Positions 1 to 7,142 of a stretch of DNA of 9,073 nt are shown piece by piece. Position 1 is the first letter of the stretch, and every line of letters starts with the position of its first letter. The notes beneath the pieces are model-generated. The model worked only from the letters and a program-made list of their open reading frames with translations, was not told the DNA's origin and ran no database searches. A program made the position numbers and the translations under genes. This DNA is from Alphaproteobacteria bacterium (GTDB lineage Bacteria; Pseudomonadota; Alphaproteobacteria; Sphingomonadales; Emcibacteraceae), in NCBI GenBank assembly GCA_013152615.1, contig JAADGA010000036.1, positions 4,229 to 13,301 of the forward strand, given 5' to 3'.

Positions 1-1287
1 ACCTATGTTGATGCTGCGGGAAGTCCATTAACCCCAAATTCCGGCTGTACCGCCCGGCTGACATTCCCTTATGGCGGTGGTGGAGCCGCAAATAATCCGG
101 CCTGCTACGCGGTCGGGGCAACGCCTGTCGGCTCTTATCGTCATACCCATTACCGAAAGAGACGGGCTGGCGTAACCGCTAAAACCACGATAAATATCAC
201 CAGTAATAATGCGGTTCATGCCGGATTATGGTGGGAACATACCAACCGCGGAGAAAGTCGTGACTGGCACAAGGTTATTGACTCAAGAAGTTCCAACCAG
301 TTCGACAGCGCCGCCTACTGGCGTCAGTATGACCGTAAATTTATCACCAACACCCTGATGCTTTATGCGGAAGACACCGCGACATTGGGCAATCTGGTTG
401 TGAATGGCGGCCTGCGCAAATTTATCGTCGATGTTACCCGTGATGATAATTTTGGTATTCAGAAACAGTTTAGTAAGAAATCCAATTCCAAAATTCTATT
501 TACTGCCGGTCTGCTCTATCATGTCACCGACAATCTGGATGTTTTCAGTGGTTTCTCGCAGAATTTCGCCGCGATCAAGGATACGGTTATTGAAGGCAGT
601 GCCAGTACGGCTGACAACACAACCAGTGGTGCCATTCTGGCGACGATTGACAAGCTCAAGGGTGAAACCGCGAATAACTATGATGTCGGCTTACGCTACA
701 GCAATGACTGGTTGCATGCCAACCTGACCGGCTATTACATCAAGTTCAATAACCGGATCACCGGGGTTGCCGCCGGTAATTCAATCACTGGCATCGACTA
801 TCTGGAAGCCCAGAATACCGTCTATTACAATGTTGGCGGCGTAGAATCCAAAGGTATTGAAGCAAGTCTGTCCGCAGATGTCAGCGAGCACTGGAATATT
901 TATTCCTCTCTGACCATCAATAACTCAATCTATACCAGAACCTTCGGCAAGGCTATCAAGGATAACAAGGTCGCGTTGTCACCGGAATTCCAGCTTGTCG
1001 GGACGTTAAGTTATAACCGCGACGGTATGCGCGCCGGTATTTCTGCCAAGCATGTCGGCAAACGCTGGGGTGATCTCAATAATGTTGATCGCCTGCCCGC
1101 CTTTACCACGGTTGACTTGTGGATGGGCTATACTATCGATATGAGCAGTATGGGTATGAAGAGTATGGACCTGAGCCTCAATGTGACCAACCTGACCGAC
1201 AAGCGCTATCTTGGTGGTGGTACTCCGGGAGGCTATTTCATTGGCCCAGCCCGTCAGGTCATGGCCAATATTACCGTTAGATACTAG
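1..1287 (+). CDS. TonB-dependent receptor, C-terminal part (5' truncated by window edge)
   Basis: The frame is open from base 1 to the TAG at 1285-1287, so this is the last 428 residues of a longer protein; the ATG at 358 is internal, not the start. The alternating hydrophobic/polar, aromatic-rich strands, the segment YNVGGVESKGIEASL near residues 277-291, the block LSLNVTNLTDKRYLGGG before the end, and a last strand ending in ITVRY with a terminal aromatic residue are typical of the 22-strand beta-barrel of TonB-dependent receptors. The plug domain, TonB box and signal peptide lie off the left edge. Such receptors import large or scarce ligands across the outer membrane using TonB-ExbB-ExbD energy. 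The ligand cannot be read from this part. Two cysteines (residues 16 and 36 of the fragment) may form a disulfide in an extracellular loop. The phoD-like gene that follows suggests, by inference only, a phosphorylated organic substrate. Confidence 0.93.
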   Translation, partial: TYVDAAGSPLTPNSGCTARLTFPYGGGGAANNPACYAVGATPVGSYRHTHYRKRRAGVTAKTTINITSNNAVHAGLWWEHTNRGESRDWHKVIDSRSSNQFDSAAYWRQYDRKFITNTLMLYAEDTATLGNLVVNGGLRKFIVDVTRDDNFGIQKQFSKKSNSKILFTAGLLYHVTDNLDVFSGFSQNFAAIKDTVIEGSASTADNTTSGAILATIDKLKGETANNYDVGLRYSNDWLHANLTGYYIKFNNRITGVAAGNSITGIDYLEAQNTVYYNVGGVESKGIEASLSADVSEHWNIYSSLTINNSIYTRTFGKAIKDNKVALSPEFQLVGTLSYNRDGMRAGISAKHVGKRWGDLNNVDRLPAFTTVDLWMGYTIDMSSMGMKSMDLSLNVTNLTDKRYLGGGTPGGYFIGPARQVMANITVRY

Positions 1288-1311
1288 AGCGGCGGTTATT
1301 TGAAACATATC

Positions 1312-1346
1312 GGGAAAGCCCAATTCCGGGCTTTCCCTTTTCTTTT
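1312..1346 (+). terminator. Intrinsic terminator after the TonB receptor gene
   Basis: GGGAAAGCCC (1312-1321) and GGGCTTTCCC (1328-1337) form a perfect 10-bp stem with loop AATTCC. The tract TTTTCTTTT (1338-1346) follows at once. The hairpin begins 24 nt after the receptor stop codon. The tract ends two bases before the AAGGA ribosome site of the next gene, so there is no room for a separate promoter between the two genes after this terminator. Confidence 0.85.
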
Positions 1347-1360
1347 ATAAGGATAAAATT

Positions 1361-2473
1361 ATGCGTAAAATTACCAGACGGGAGTTTCATCTGGGAACCG
1401 GGGTCGCCCTCGCCGGTATTTCAGCACTGGCCGCAGGGACAGCAACGGCGGCCAGCCGGAAATTTGTCGTTGAACGTCAGGAGGACCGGACGCTGTCGCG
1501 CATAGTTTTTGGCTCCTGTTGCCATCAGGACAAACCCCAGCCAATCTGGAAAGCCATCCTGAAACGCCATCCGGAATTATTTATTTTCCTTGGCGATAAT
1601 ATTTATGGTGATACCCGGAATATGCGTATTCTCAAGGAAGAATATGACAAGCAGGAACCGAATTTCCTGCCTATTCGCCGGGAAAGTGAGGTCATCGCCA
1701 TCTGGGATGATCATGATTTCGGCGAAAATGATATCGGCAAGGAATATCCGTTCAAGGATCAGTCAAAAGAGCTTTTCTTTGAGTTCTGGAATGTGCCGAA
1801 GAACAGCCCGCGGCGCAGAAAGGGCGACGGCATCTATACCTCTTACCTTTACGGGCCGGAAGAAAGCCGGGTTCATATCATTCTCCCCGACCTGAGGTAT
1901 AACCGCGACGCGCTGCGCTCCGTTGACAGTCGCAAGAAATTCCAGCAAAAAGACCTCGCCGGTCAGGGACCATACCTGCCGATTACCGACAAAACATCGA
2001 CCATGCTGGGCGAAGCCCAATGGGCATGGCTTGAACAGCAGTTGCAAATTCCGTCAAAAATCAAGATCATTGGCTCCAGTGTTCAATATATTGCCCGCCG
2101 CTCGGGCTGGGAAGGCTGGGCCAATTTTCCCCATGAACGGCAAAGATTAATCAACCTGATCAATAAATACCGGGTCAACGGGGTTATCTTTATCAGTGGC
2201 GATACCCATTGGTCCGAGCTTTCCTGTCAGGAAGACAAGGCACCCTATCCATTATGGGATTTAACCTCCAGCGGCCTGACCCAGACCTGGGACAATGTCA
2301 GTCCCAATATCTATCGCTGGAATGATGTCAGCTATGTCGGGCAGAATTTTGGTGCGGTTTATATTGACTGGGAACCGAAAGACCCGCTGATTATTCTTGA
2401 AGTCCGCGACGTCAAGGGAAACCGGGCTTTTCAACATACTATTCTGCTCAGCTCCCTTGTCGGCACCTGGTAA
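1361..2473 (+). CDS. phoD: Tat-exported PhoD-family alkaline phosphatase/phosphodiesterase
   Basis: This 370-residue protein is a metal-dependent phosphoesterase of the PhoD-like metallophosphatase family, acting outside the cytoplasm on phosphate mono- or diesters. The N-terminus carries a twin-arginine signal (TRREFHLG, residues 5-12), a hydrophobic stretch, and a likely cleavage after TATA at residue 30. Family motifs appear in order: FGSCCHQ (50-56) with the metal-ligand cysteine, FLGDNIYGD (76-84), IWDDHDFGEND (114-124), LPDLRY (175-180), and SGDTHWSE (279-286) with the late metal-binding histidine. The length suits the short form of the family. The start is ATG with AAGGA at 1349-1353 and a 7-nt spacer. 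It follows the TonB receptor gene by 73 bp, with a strong terminator between, so it may be expressed by read-through or from a promoter inside the receptor gene. The gene symbol reflects family membership; the true substrate is unknown. No Pho box was recognised. Confidence 0.9.
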   Translation: MRKITRREFHLGTGVALAGISALAAGTATAASRKFVVERQEDRTLSRIVFGSCCHQDKPQPIWKAILKRHPELFIFLGDNIYGDTRNMRILKEEYDKQEPNFLPIRRESEVIAIWDDHDFGENDIGKEYPFKDQSKELFFEFWNVPKNSPRRRKGDGIYTSYLYGPEESRVHIILPDLRYNRDALRSVDSRKKFQQKDLAGQGPYLPITDKTSTMLGEAQWAWLEQQLQIPSKIKIIGSSVQYIARRSGWEGWANFPHERQRLINLINKYRVNGVIFISGDTHWSELSCQEDKAPYPLWDLTSSGLTQTWDNVSPNIYRWNDVSYVGQNFGAVYIDWEPKDPLIILEVRDVKGNRAFQHTILLSSLVGTW

Positions 2474-2496
2474 CCAGTTGGGGCCATACTGACAGC

Positions 2497-2528
2497 AAAG
2501 AAAAAACCTGTCCCGAAAAGCGGGGCAG
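2497..2528 (-). terminator. Probable intrinsic terminator of the LysR-family gene
   Basis: On the minus strand CTGCCCCG (2528-2521), loop CTTTT and CGGGACAG (2515-2508) give an 8-bp stem with one C-A mismatch. It is followed by GG and then TTTTTTCTTTG. It lies about 90 nt past the regulator's stop codon. On the plus strand the same hairpin has no T tract, although it may also slow transcription coming out of phoD. The design closely matches the hairpin at 6099-6134. Confidence 0.6.
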
Positions 2529-2618
2529 ACGCCTGACACTGCCGGGAGCGAAGGAAATCATTTTACCGGATTTCCCGGAGTGCCGTATTCAGAGTAATAT
2601 CGGGGCAATATCAGGGCG

Positions 2619-3509
2619 CTAGCGCAGCAGGGCCTCAAAGGCTTTCACCGTCGGCGGCAGGGGTCGGCCATGGTATTTTAATTCAAACAACGGGCGGGTG
2701 AACAGCGCCGGATGTGAACTTCTGACCGGCCGGATTCGACCCGCTGCCACCAGCTCCTTGACGATTACCCATGGCAGTACCGCCCGGCCAATACCATGAA
2801 CAACCGCATTGGCGATGGCTTCATTGCTGCCCATAATGATGGTTTTATCCGGTTTGATATTTTCGTGATGCCAGATTTGCTCGGCTACTTCTCTGGTGCC
2901 CGAGCCATGTTCCCGCAATATCCATACCGAGATATTTTTTTGCCGGTCAGGGTCGCTGTTTTTGCCGAGGGCCTTGGTCACCGGTTCAACCACCGTCAGA
3001 TTATCATCCTGCCATTTCCGGCTGGCAATCCGGTCATCCTCGACTGTGCCTTCAACCAGACCAATATCAATCTGACAATCCAGCAGCTGACGGCTGATCG
3101 ACTGGGTATTGCCGACGACGACCTGAATATCAATATCCGGGTGCTGGCGAACAAATTTCGCAATATAAGGGGGCAGCCAATAACCGGCAATGGTGGTGCT
3201 TGCGCCGATAACCAACCGTCCCCTCTTGAGCCCAACCCGGGCATGAATATCGTCGATGGCCGCTTTTTCCAGGGCAAAAATGCCGCGGGCATGGTCAAAC
3301 AACACCTGACCATTGGTGGTTAACTGTAAACCCTTGCGCCGTTTAACCGCGCCCGCTGATCGTTCAATCAGCGGCAGGTCAAGCTGATGCTCAAGCTTCT
3401 GGACCGCATTTGAAACCGCAGGCTGGCTGATGTAAAGCTGTTCTGCCGCCCGGGAAAAGCTTCCCTTGACCGCAACCGTATAAAAAATTCTCAGGAGATG
3501 AAGATTCAT
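2619..3509 (-). CDS. LysR-family transcriptional regulator, divergent from sorAB
   Basis: This is a 296-residue, full-length LysR-type regulator. The N-terminal winged helix-turn-helix (residues 1-62) includes the signature FSRAAEQLYISQPAVSNAVQKLE (18-40). The effector-binding domain (about 98-296) begins with GRLVIGASTTIAGYWLPP, a form common in the CysB/CbbR/YeiE-like branch. It is transcribed away from the sulfite dehydrogenase operon across a 209-bp shared region, the usual layout for a LysR regulator and its target, so sulfite or a related sulfur compound is a plausible effector (inference). The ATG at 3509-3507 gives the standard LysR start, but the ribosome site is weak (at best GAAG). 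A TATAAT box ends only about 15 nt before the ATG, so the mRNA leader may be about ten bases or less. The 3' end runs convergently toward phoD. Confidence 0.92.
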   Translation of the reverse strand: MNLHLLRIFYTVAVKGSFSRAAEQLYISQPAVSNAVQKLEHQLDLPLIERSAGAVKRRKGLQLTTNGQVLFDHARGIFALEKAAIDDIHARVGLKRGRLVIGASTTIAGYWLPPYIAKFVRQHPDIDIQVVVGNTQSISRQLLDCQIDIGLVEGTVEDDRIASRKWQDDNLTVVEPVTKALGKNSDPDRQKNISVWILREHGSGTREVAEQIWHHENIKPDKTIIMGSNEAIANAVVHGIGRAVLPWVIVKELVAAGRIRPVRSSHPALFTRPLFELKYHGRPLPPTVKAFEALLR

Positions 3510-3517
3510 ATTACATA

Positions 3518-3597
3518 ACTTCAGATTATAAAAACATAATTAATATATATTAGATTTATAGGTAAGCAAACTCTATTCTGGAATCCTGAGCTAGAGT
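3518..3597. promoter_or_regulatory. Divergent regulator/sorA control region with LysR-type dyads
   Basis: Three inverted repeats are visible. ATTAT (3525-3529) and ATAAT (3536-3540) are separated by 6 nt and fit the T-N11-A pattern of LysR sites. TAATATATATTA (3541-3552) is a perfect 12-bp palindrome. ACTCTA (3570-3575) and TAGAGT (3592-3597) are separated by 16 nt. On the minus strand a consensus TATAAT (3530-3525) overlaps the first dyad, as expected for an autoregulated LysR promoter; no good -35 was found. A clear sigma-70 promoter for sorA was not recognised. The region is very AT-rich, so short dyads can occur by chance. Confidence 0.45.
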
Positions 3598-3624
3598 AAA
3601 GTCAGACCATATGATGAGGCGGAC

Positions 3625-3732
3625 ATGAACGGCATTTTTTACCACGCTCAAAAATACCTCATAGAAAATCTGGCACCGCCATTTTGCGGAAATATGCCAC
3701 CACAGAGGAGATTACAGGTTGAAAAAGATTGA
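3625..3732 (+). CDS. Possible 35-residue leader ORF overlapping the start of sorA
   Basis: An ATG at 3625 preceded by GAGG (3616-3619, 5-nt spacer) opens a 35-codon frame that ends at TGA 3730-3732, 14 nt inside sorA in another frame. The product begins MNGIFYHAQKY and ends RLQVEKD; it has no recognisable domain, signal peptide or membrane segment. Its ribosome site is as good as that of sorA itself. The overlap with the non-ATG start of sorA fits translational coupling or a regulatory upstream ORF. It could equally be a chance frame; no homology can be tested here. Confidence 0.3.
   Translation: MNGIFYHAQKYLIENLAPPFCGNMPPQRRLQVEKD
3704..3710 (+). promoter_or_regulatory. Ribosome binding site fixing the TTG start of sorA
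   Basis: AGAGGAG lies 8 nt before TTG at 3719-3721. No in-frame ATG near this site gives the Tat signal at the proper place, so the TTG is the best supported start. Confidence 0.75.
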
Positions 3733-5017
3733 GCGTAACCGACTGTCACGGCGCGGATTACTGCAGGGCATCGGATTGGGAACTGCCGGGCTGATGCTGG
3801 ACAGATACGGGATGCAACCGGCATTTGCACAAGATGGAATGTCGGCCCTGCCCGCCTATACCGGGCCCGGGGCCAATCCCTACTGGAATGCCGTCGGCCC
3901 TTATGCGACCTACCCGCAAAAGCTGCCCCTGCTCAGGCTGACCGACCGTCCGGTGCAGCTGGAAACCCCGAGGCATTATTTTAATCAGGTCTTTACCCCC
4001 AACGAGGCCACCTTTGTGCGCTACCACCTGCCGGGTGAACCCAATAGCGTCGATATGACCAAATGGCGGCTACAGCTTGAGGGCGAGGTCACCAAACCCT
4101 TGTCGCTCAGTCTGGCTGATCTGCTCAATAAATTTGAGCCCGTCGAAGTGGCGGCGGTGATGCAGTGTTCCGGTAACAGCCGCAGCTTTTTCCAGCCCCG
4201 GGTACCCGGCGGCCAATGGGGCAACGGTGCCATGGCCAATGCGCTCTGGACCGGGGTGCGCCTGAGCGACCTGATCAAGGCCGCCGGACTGAAAGCCGGG
4301 GCGGTGGAAATTCAGTTTCAGGGGCTGGATTTTGGCAAGGGACCGAAAGGCTATGGCTCGCACGCCTTTATGAAATCCTGGAGCATCGACGACCCGATAC
4401 TGGAGCAGGCAATCGTCGCCTATGCCATGAACGGCGAACCGCTGCCGATGCTCAACGGCTTTCCTGTCCGGATGGTTTTCCCGGGGAAATTCGCCACCTA
4501 CTGGCTTAAGCATGTCACCTGGATACGGGTGCTCGATCATAAGGACAGTAACTTCTGGATGGCCAGGGCCTACCGGATTCCCGACACCGCCAACGGGGCC
4601 ACCACGCCCGAGGCCGTGGCCCGGGGTGAGGTCAGGATGATCCCCATCGGCAGTGTCAATCTGCCGGTACGCTCCTTTCTCGTCTCTCCGGACGGCAGCA
4701 GCAAAATACCGGCCGGGTTGCCAACCATGATCCGCGGCATTGCCTTTAGCGGTACCGGCCCGGTGGTCAAGGTGGAAATATCCCCCGATAACGGCAGGAG
4801 CTGGCACCCCGCAGCGCTGGGCAAGGATTATGGCCCCTATAGTTTTCGCACCTGGCACGCGCTATGGACCCCGCGCAAACCGGGTCAATATACCCTGGCG
4901 GTACGCGCCACCGATGCCCACGGCCACCGACAGCCGGACAAGGCAATCTGGAATCCCGGCGGCTATTTACTGAATAATATTCTGCGCCAGTCGCTAACTG
5001 TCGGCCCGGCGGCCTGA
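3719..5017 (+). CDS. sorA: Sulfite dehydrogenase molybdopterin subunit (SorA/SoxC family), Tat-exported
   Basis: This 432-residue protein belongs to the sulfite oxidase family of molybdenum enzymes and probably oxidises sulfite to sulfate in the periplasm. The TTG start is supported by AGAGGAG 8 nt upstream. A twin-arginine signal (LSRRGLLQG, residues 9-17) is followed by a hydrophobic helix and likely cleavage after AFA at residue 37. The molybdopterin domain contains FVRYHLP (99-105, with the Arg and His typical of the active site), MQCSGNSR (148-155) with Cys150 as the molybdenum ligand, and YAMNGEPLPMLNGFPVR (235-251). The motif FWMARAYRIPD (279-289) is shared with SorA-like enzymes. Residues about 300-430 form the Mo-co dimerisation domain. 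The cytochrome gene begins 13 bp downstream, so electrons probably pass to it. No other sox genes are present, which favours a SorAB-type stand-alone system over SoxCD of the thiosulfate pathway. Confidence 0.9.
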   Translation: MKKIERNRLSRRGLLQGIGLGTAGLMLDRYGMQPAFAQDGMSALPAYTGPGANPYWNAVGPYATYPQKLPLLRLTDRPVQLETPRHYFNQVFTPNEATFVRYHLPGEPNSVDMTKWRLQLEGEVTKPLSLSLADLLNKFEPVEVAAVMQCSGNSRSFFQPRVPGGQWGNGAMANALWTGVRLSDLIKAAGLKAGAVEIQFQGLDFGKGPKGYGSHAFMKSWSIDDPILEQAIVAYAMNGEPLPMLNGFPVRMVFPGKFATYWLKHVTWIRVLDHKDSNFWMARAYRIPDTANGATTPEAVARGEVRMIPIGSVNLPVRSFLVSPDGSSKIPAGLPTMIRGIAFSGTGPVVKVEISPDNGRSWHPAALGKDYGPYSFRTWHALWTPRKPGQYTLAVRATDAHGHRQPDKAIWNPGGYLLNNILRQSLTVGPAA

Positions 5018-5030
5018 AGAGGAATCAAGC

Positions 5031-6008
5031 ATGAACATCAAACTCATTATCGCGATAATGCTGGCAGGCATCGCCGTACCGGCATGGGGCTATCAGTCCA
5101 ATGAGGCCGGGGCCAACAGAGCCGCGCCGTCTTTGGTCCATGAAGGCCGCTACAGCACCGGCACTCTGGGCGTTATTAAGCAGCCCGCCCCCACAATATT
5201 CAAACCCGATGCGACCTATGGTATCACCGGCAGTTGGCCGTTATATCCCGCTACCCTCGCTCCGGGCAAGGGCCTCTCTGTCGTGCAGTCCTATTGTTCC
5301 ATCTGCCACAGCACCAGCTATATTGTCAACCAGCCGCCATTACCGGCGAAAAAATGGGCCGGAGAGGTCCATAAGATGCTCCGCACTTACGGGGCCGGAC
5401 ATTATATCCCGCAGGACAAGGTAGCGGCAATCATCCACTATCTACAGGCCAATTATACCCCGGCAACCATTGGTCACAACAAAAACAGCACTAAAAACAG
5501 CGCCAAAAACAGCGCTTCCGCCCATGCTTCCGTAAAAGCGCGGTCCGGCAACACCGCGACTGCCGGGGTGGCCGCACCCGGACCACATTCTGCTGGCGCA
5601 CTGGTCTTTCGACAGAATTGTCAGGTCTGCCATCAGGCCAGCGGCCACGGCATCACCGGGACATTCCCGCCGCTGGCCGGGCATCTGCCTGATGTGCTGG
5701 CGGCAACGGGCGGGCGCCAATATCTGGCCGACGCGGTGTTGTTCGGCCTGCATGGATCAATTACGGTAAACGGCAGATCCTATAATGGCAGCATGCCGGT
5801 GTGGGCAGGCCGCCTCACAGACAAACAGATTGCCGACGTCCTCAATTATGCCGTTACCGCGTGGCATAATAATCGGCAACTGCCGTCCACTTTCAAAGCC
5901 TATTCCGCCCGGGATATCGCCAGCGGGCGGCGCAAAAACCTCAAACCGGCTGAAGTCCATAAAATCCGGGCACAGCTCAAATGGACCGGAAGACCACAGA
6001 CCCCGTGA
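5031..6008 (+). CDS. sorB: Exported two-haem cytochrome c, SorB-like domain plus class I cytochrome c domain
   Basis: This 325-residue protein probably takes electrons from the adjacent sulfite dehydrogenase. A Sec signal peptide (residues 1-20, ending AWG) precedes two haem c domains. The first has CSICH (89-93) and then QPPLPAKKW and VHKMLRTYGAG, with Met116 a candidate axial ligand; this pattern resembles SorB. A low-complexity linker (about 147-188) rich in Lys, Asn, Ser and Ala joins it to a second domain with CQVCH (197-201), FPPLAGH (212-218) and YNGSMPVW (251-258), where Met255 is the likely axial ligand. The second domain looks like class I cytochromes found on alcohol dehydrogenases and terminal oxidases. 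Known SorB proteins carry one haem and are much shorter, so this is an extended, apparently fused form. It starts with ATG after GAAGAGGAA and is surely co-transcribed with sorA. SoxD is an alternative comparison, since it also carries two haems. The symbol is by analogy. Confidence 0.85.
   Translation: MNIKLIIAIMLAGIAVPAWGYQSNEAGANRAAPSLVHEGRYSTGTLGVIKQPAPTIFKPDATYGITGSWPLYPATLAPGKGLSVVQSYCSICHSTSYIVNQPPLPAKKWAGEVHKMLRTYGAGHYIPQDKVAAIIHYLQANYTPATIGHNKNSTKNSAKNSASAHASVKARSGNTATAGVAAPGPHSAGALVFRQNCQVCHQASGHGITGTFPPLAGHLPDVLAATGGRQYLADAVLFGLHGSITVNGRSYNGSMPVWAGRLTDKQIADVLNYAVTAWHNNRQLPSTFKAYSARDIASGRRKNLKPAEVHKIRAQLKWTGRPQTP
5481..5516 (+). repeat. Three 12-bp tandem repeats in the cytochrome linker
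   Basis: AAAAACAGC followed by a variable codon (ACT, GCC, GCT) occurs three times in a row and encodes KNST, KNSA, KNSA in the flexible linker between the two haem domains. Such in-frame repeats can expand or shrink by replication slippage without breaking the frame. Confidence 0.7.
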
Positions 6009-6040
6009 TCAGCCCCTGAATTAGCCCCGTTATCAGCCCC
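6005..6040 (+). repeat. Three degenerate 12-bp units across the sorB stop codon
   Basis: GTGATCAGCCCC, TGAATTAGCCCC and GTTATCAGCCCC follow one another directly. The first unit contains the sorB stop codon TGA (6006-6008). No function is evident. Confidence 0.5.
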
Positions 6041-6098
6041 GGAGTGCGTAATATCACCGATATTCGGGCCACCCGTAACGACTAAGGCTGCGGCGATC

Positions 6099-6134
6099 AA
6101 AAGAAAAGACCTGCCCCGGAAATCCGGGACAGGT
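6099..6134 (-). terminator. Intrinsic terminator of the chemoreceptor gene
   Basis: On the minus strand ACCTGTCCCGG (6134-6124), loop ATTT and CCGGGGCAGGT (6119-6109) make an 11-bp stem with one U-G wobble. It is followed by CTTTTCTTTT (6108-6099). It starts 58 nt after the chemoreceptor stop codon. Read on the plus strand the stem has a C-A mismatch and no T tract, so it is oriented for the minus-strand gene. Confidence 0.82.
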
Positions 6135-6191
6135 AAAGGATCACGGGGCCGCTGGTACTACCCCCTGACCATGATTATAATAGCCATCAAA

Positions 6192-7058
6192 TCAGGCCGC
6201 GCGGACAGCGGACAGGAACTGCTCGATATCCTGTTTCAGATTTTCGGAAATTTGTCCAAGTTCATCAGCAACCGCCAATACCTGATCTCCGGCTGATTCT
6301 GTTTGATCCGCCCCGGCGGCAACCCGGGAAATATTGGTGGATATGTCACTGGTTCCGCTTGCGACCTGCTGAATATTGCGGGCGATTTCATTGGTGGCGG
6401 AGCTTTGCTGTTCAACTGCCGCCAGGATGCTGGTCGTGGTTTCATTGGAGCGGTTATTGACATCCACAATATTCTTGATACTGCTGACAACCTTACGGGT
6501 CAGGTTCTGCATCTCCCGAATCTGGCCGGAAATTTCATCGGTGGCATTGCCGGTTTGCCCGGCCAGCGCCTTGACCTCACTGGCAACCACGGCAAAGCCC
6601 TTACCGGCCTCACCGGCACGGGCGGATTCAATGGTGGCATTAAGCGCGAGCAGGTTGGTCTGCTCGGCAATATCGCTGATAATTCCAATGACATTATTGA
6701 TCTTCTCCGCCGCCGTAGCCAGAGTGGAAATCGCGATCTCACTCTGTTTCGCTTCCTCAACCGCCCCCCTTGAAATATCGGCGGCCTTGGTGATCTGACG
6801 GCTGATTTCCTGAACGGAGCTGCTGAGCTCTTCTGCGGCCGAGGCAACCATATTGACATTGCTGGCGGTTTCATCGGAGGCCGTTGCCACCACCGACGAG
6901 CGGTCCTTGGTATCAGACGAGGTCGCCACCAGTTGTTTGGCAGTCGCACTCATTTCGGTCGAGGATGCTGCCATCACATCCATCATTTCGGTAATTTTAT
7001 CTTCAAAGGCGGCGATCAGTCCGTCAACCTTTTCAGCCCGGGCTTCGCGTGCGGCCAC
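6192..7058 (-). CDS. Chemoreceptor C-terminal half: cytoplasmic signalling domain after the TAA
   Basis: The first plausible restart after the TAA is GTG at 7058-7056, which would give 288 residues. There is no convincing ribosome site before it, so independent translation is doubtful. The sequence is the standard MCP signalling coiled coil: [16 protein letters not shown] at the start, the conserved hairpin tip that contacts CheA and CheW at residues 131-163, and coiled coil to the end. The tip has [11 protein letters not shown] where NAAIEAARAGE is usual, a mild change. As a separate product it would be a soluble signalling domain. More likely it is the rest of the broken gene. Confidence 0.6.
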   Translation of the reverse strand: MAAREARAEKVDGLIAAFEDKITEMMDVMAASSTEMSATAKQLVATSSDTKDRSSVVATASDETASNVNMVASAAEELSSSVQEISRQITKAADISRGAVEEAKQSEIAISTLATAAEKINNVIGIISDIAEQTNLLALNATIESARAGEAGKGFAVVASEVKALAGQTGNATDEISGQIREMQNLTRKVVSSIKNIVDVNNRSNETTTSILAAVEQQSSATNEIARNIQQVASGTSDISTNISRVAAGADQTESAGDQVLAVADELGQISENLKQDIEQFLSAVRAA

Positions 7059-7142
7059 GCGGGTCCGTTCCCGTTCAGTTTCTTCCGCTTCCCGGGCGGC
7101 TGCGGCTGCTCTCCGTTCTTGCTCACGCTTGATTTCAGCCTG

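Noticed and set aside
2796..3323. 175-residue frame antisense to the LysR-family gene
   Set aside because: The minus-strand frame is a complete LysR protein; the plus-strand frame is its complement and lacks its own signals.
4070..4858. Long 262-residue frame antisense to sorA
   Set aside because: It is a shadow of the GC-rich sorA gene, whose frame shows full family motifs; the antisense product has no recognisable features.
3719..6008. Assignment of the operon as SoxCD of the thiosulfate-oxidising Sox system
   Set aside because: No soxXYZAB genes are adjacent, and the first cytochrome domain resembles SorB more than SoxD. It is not fully excluded.
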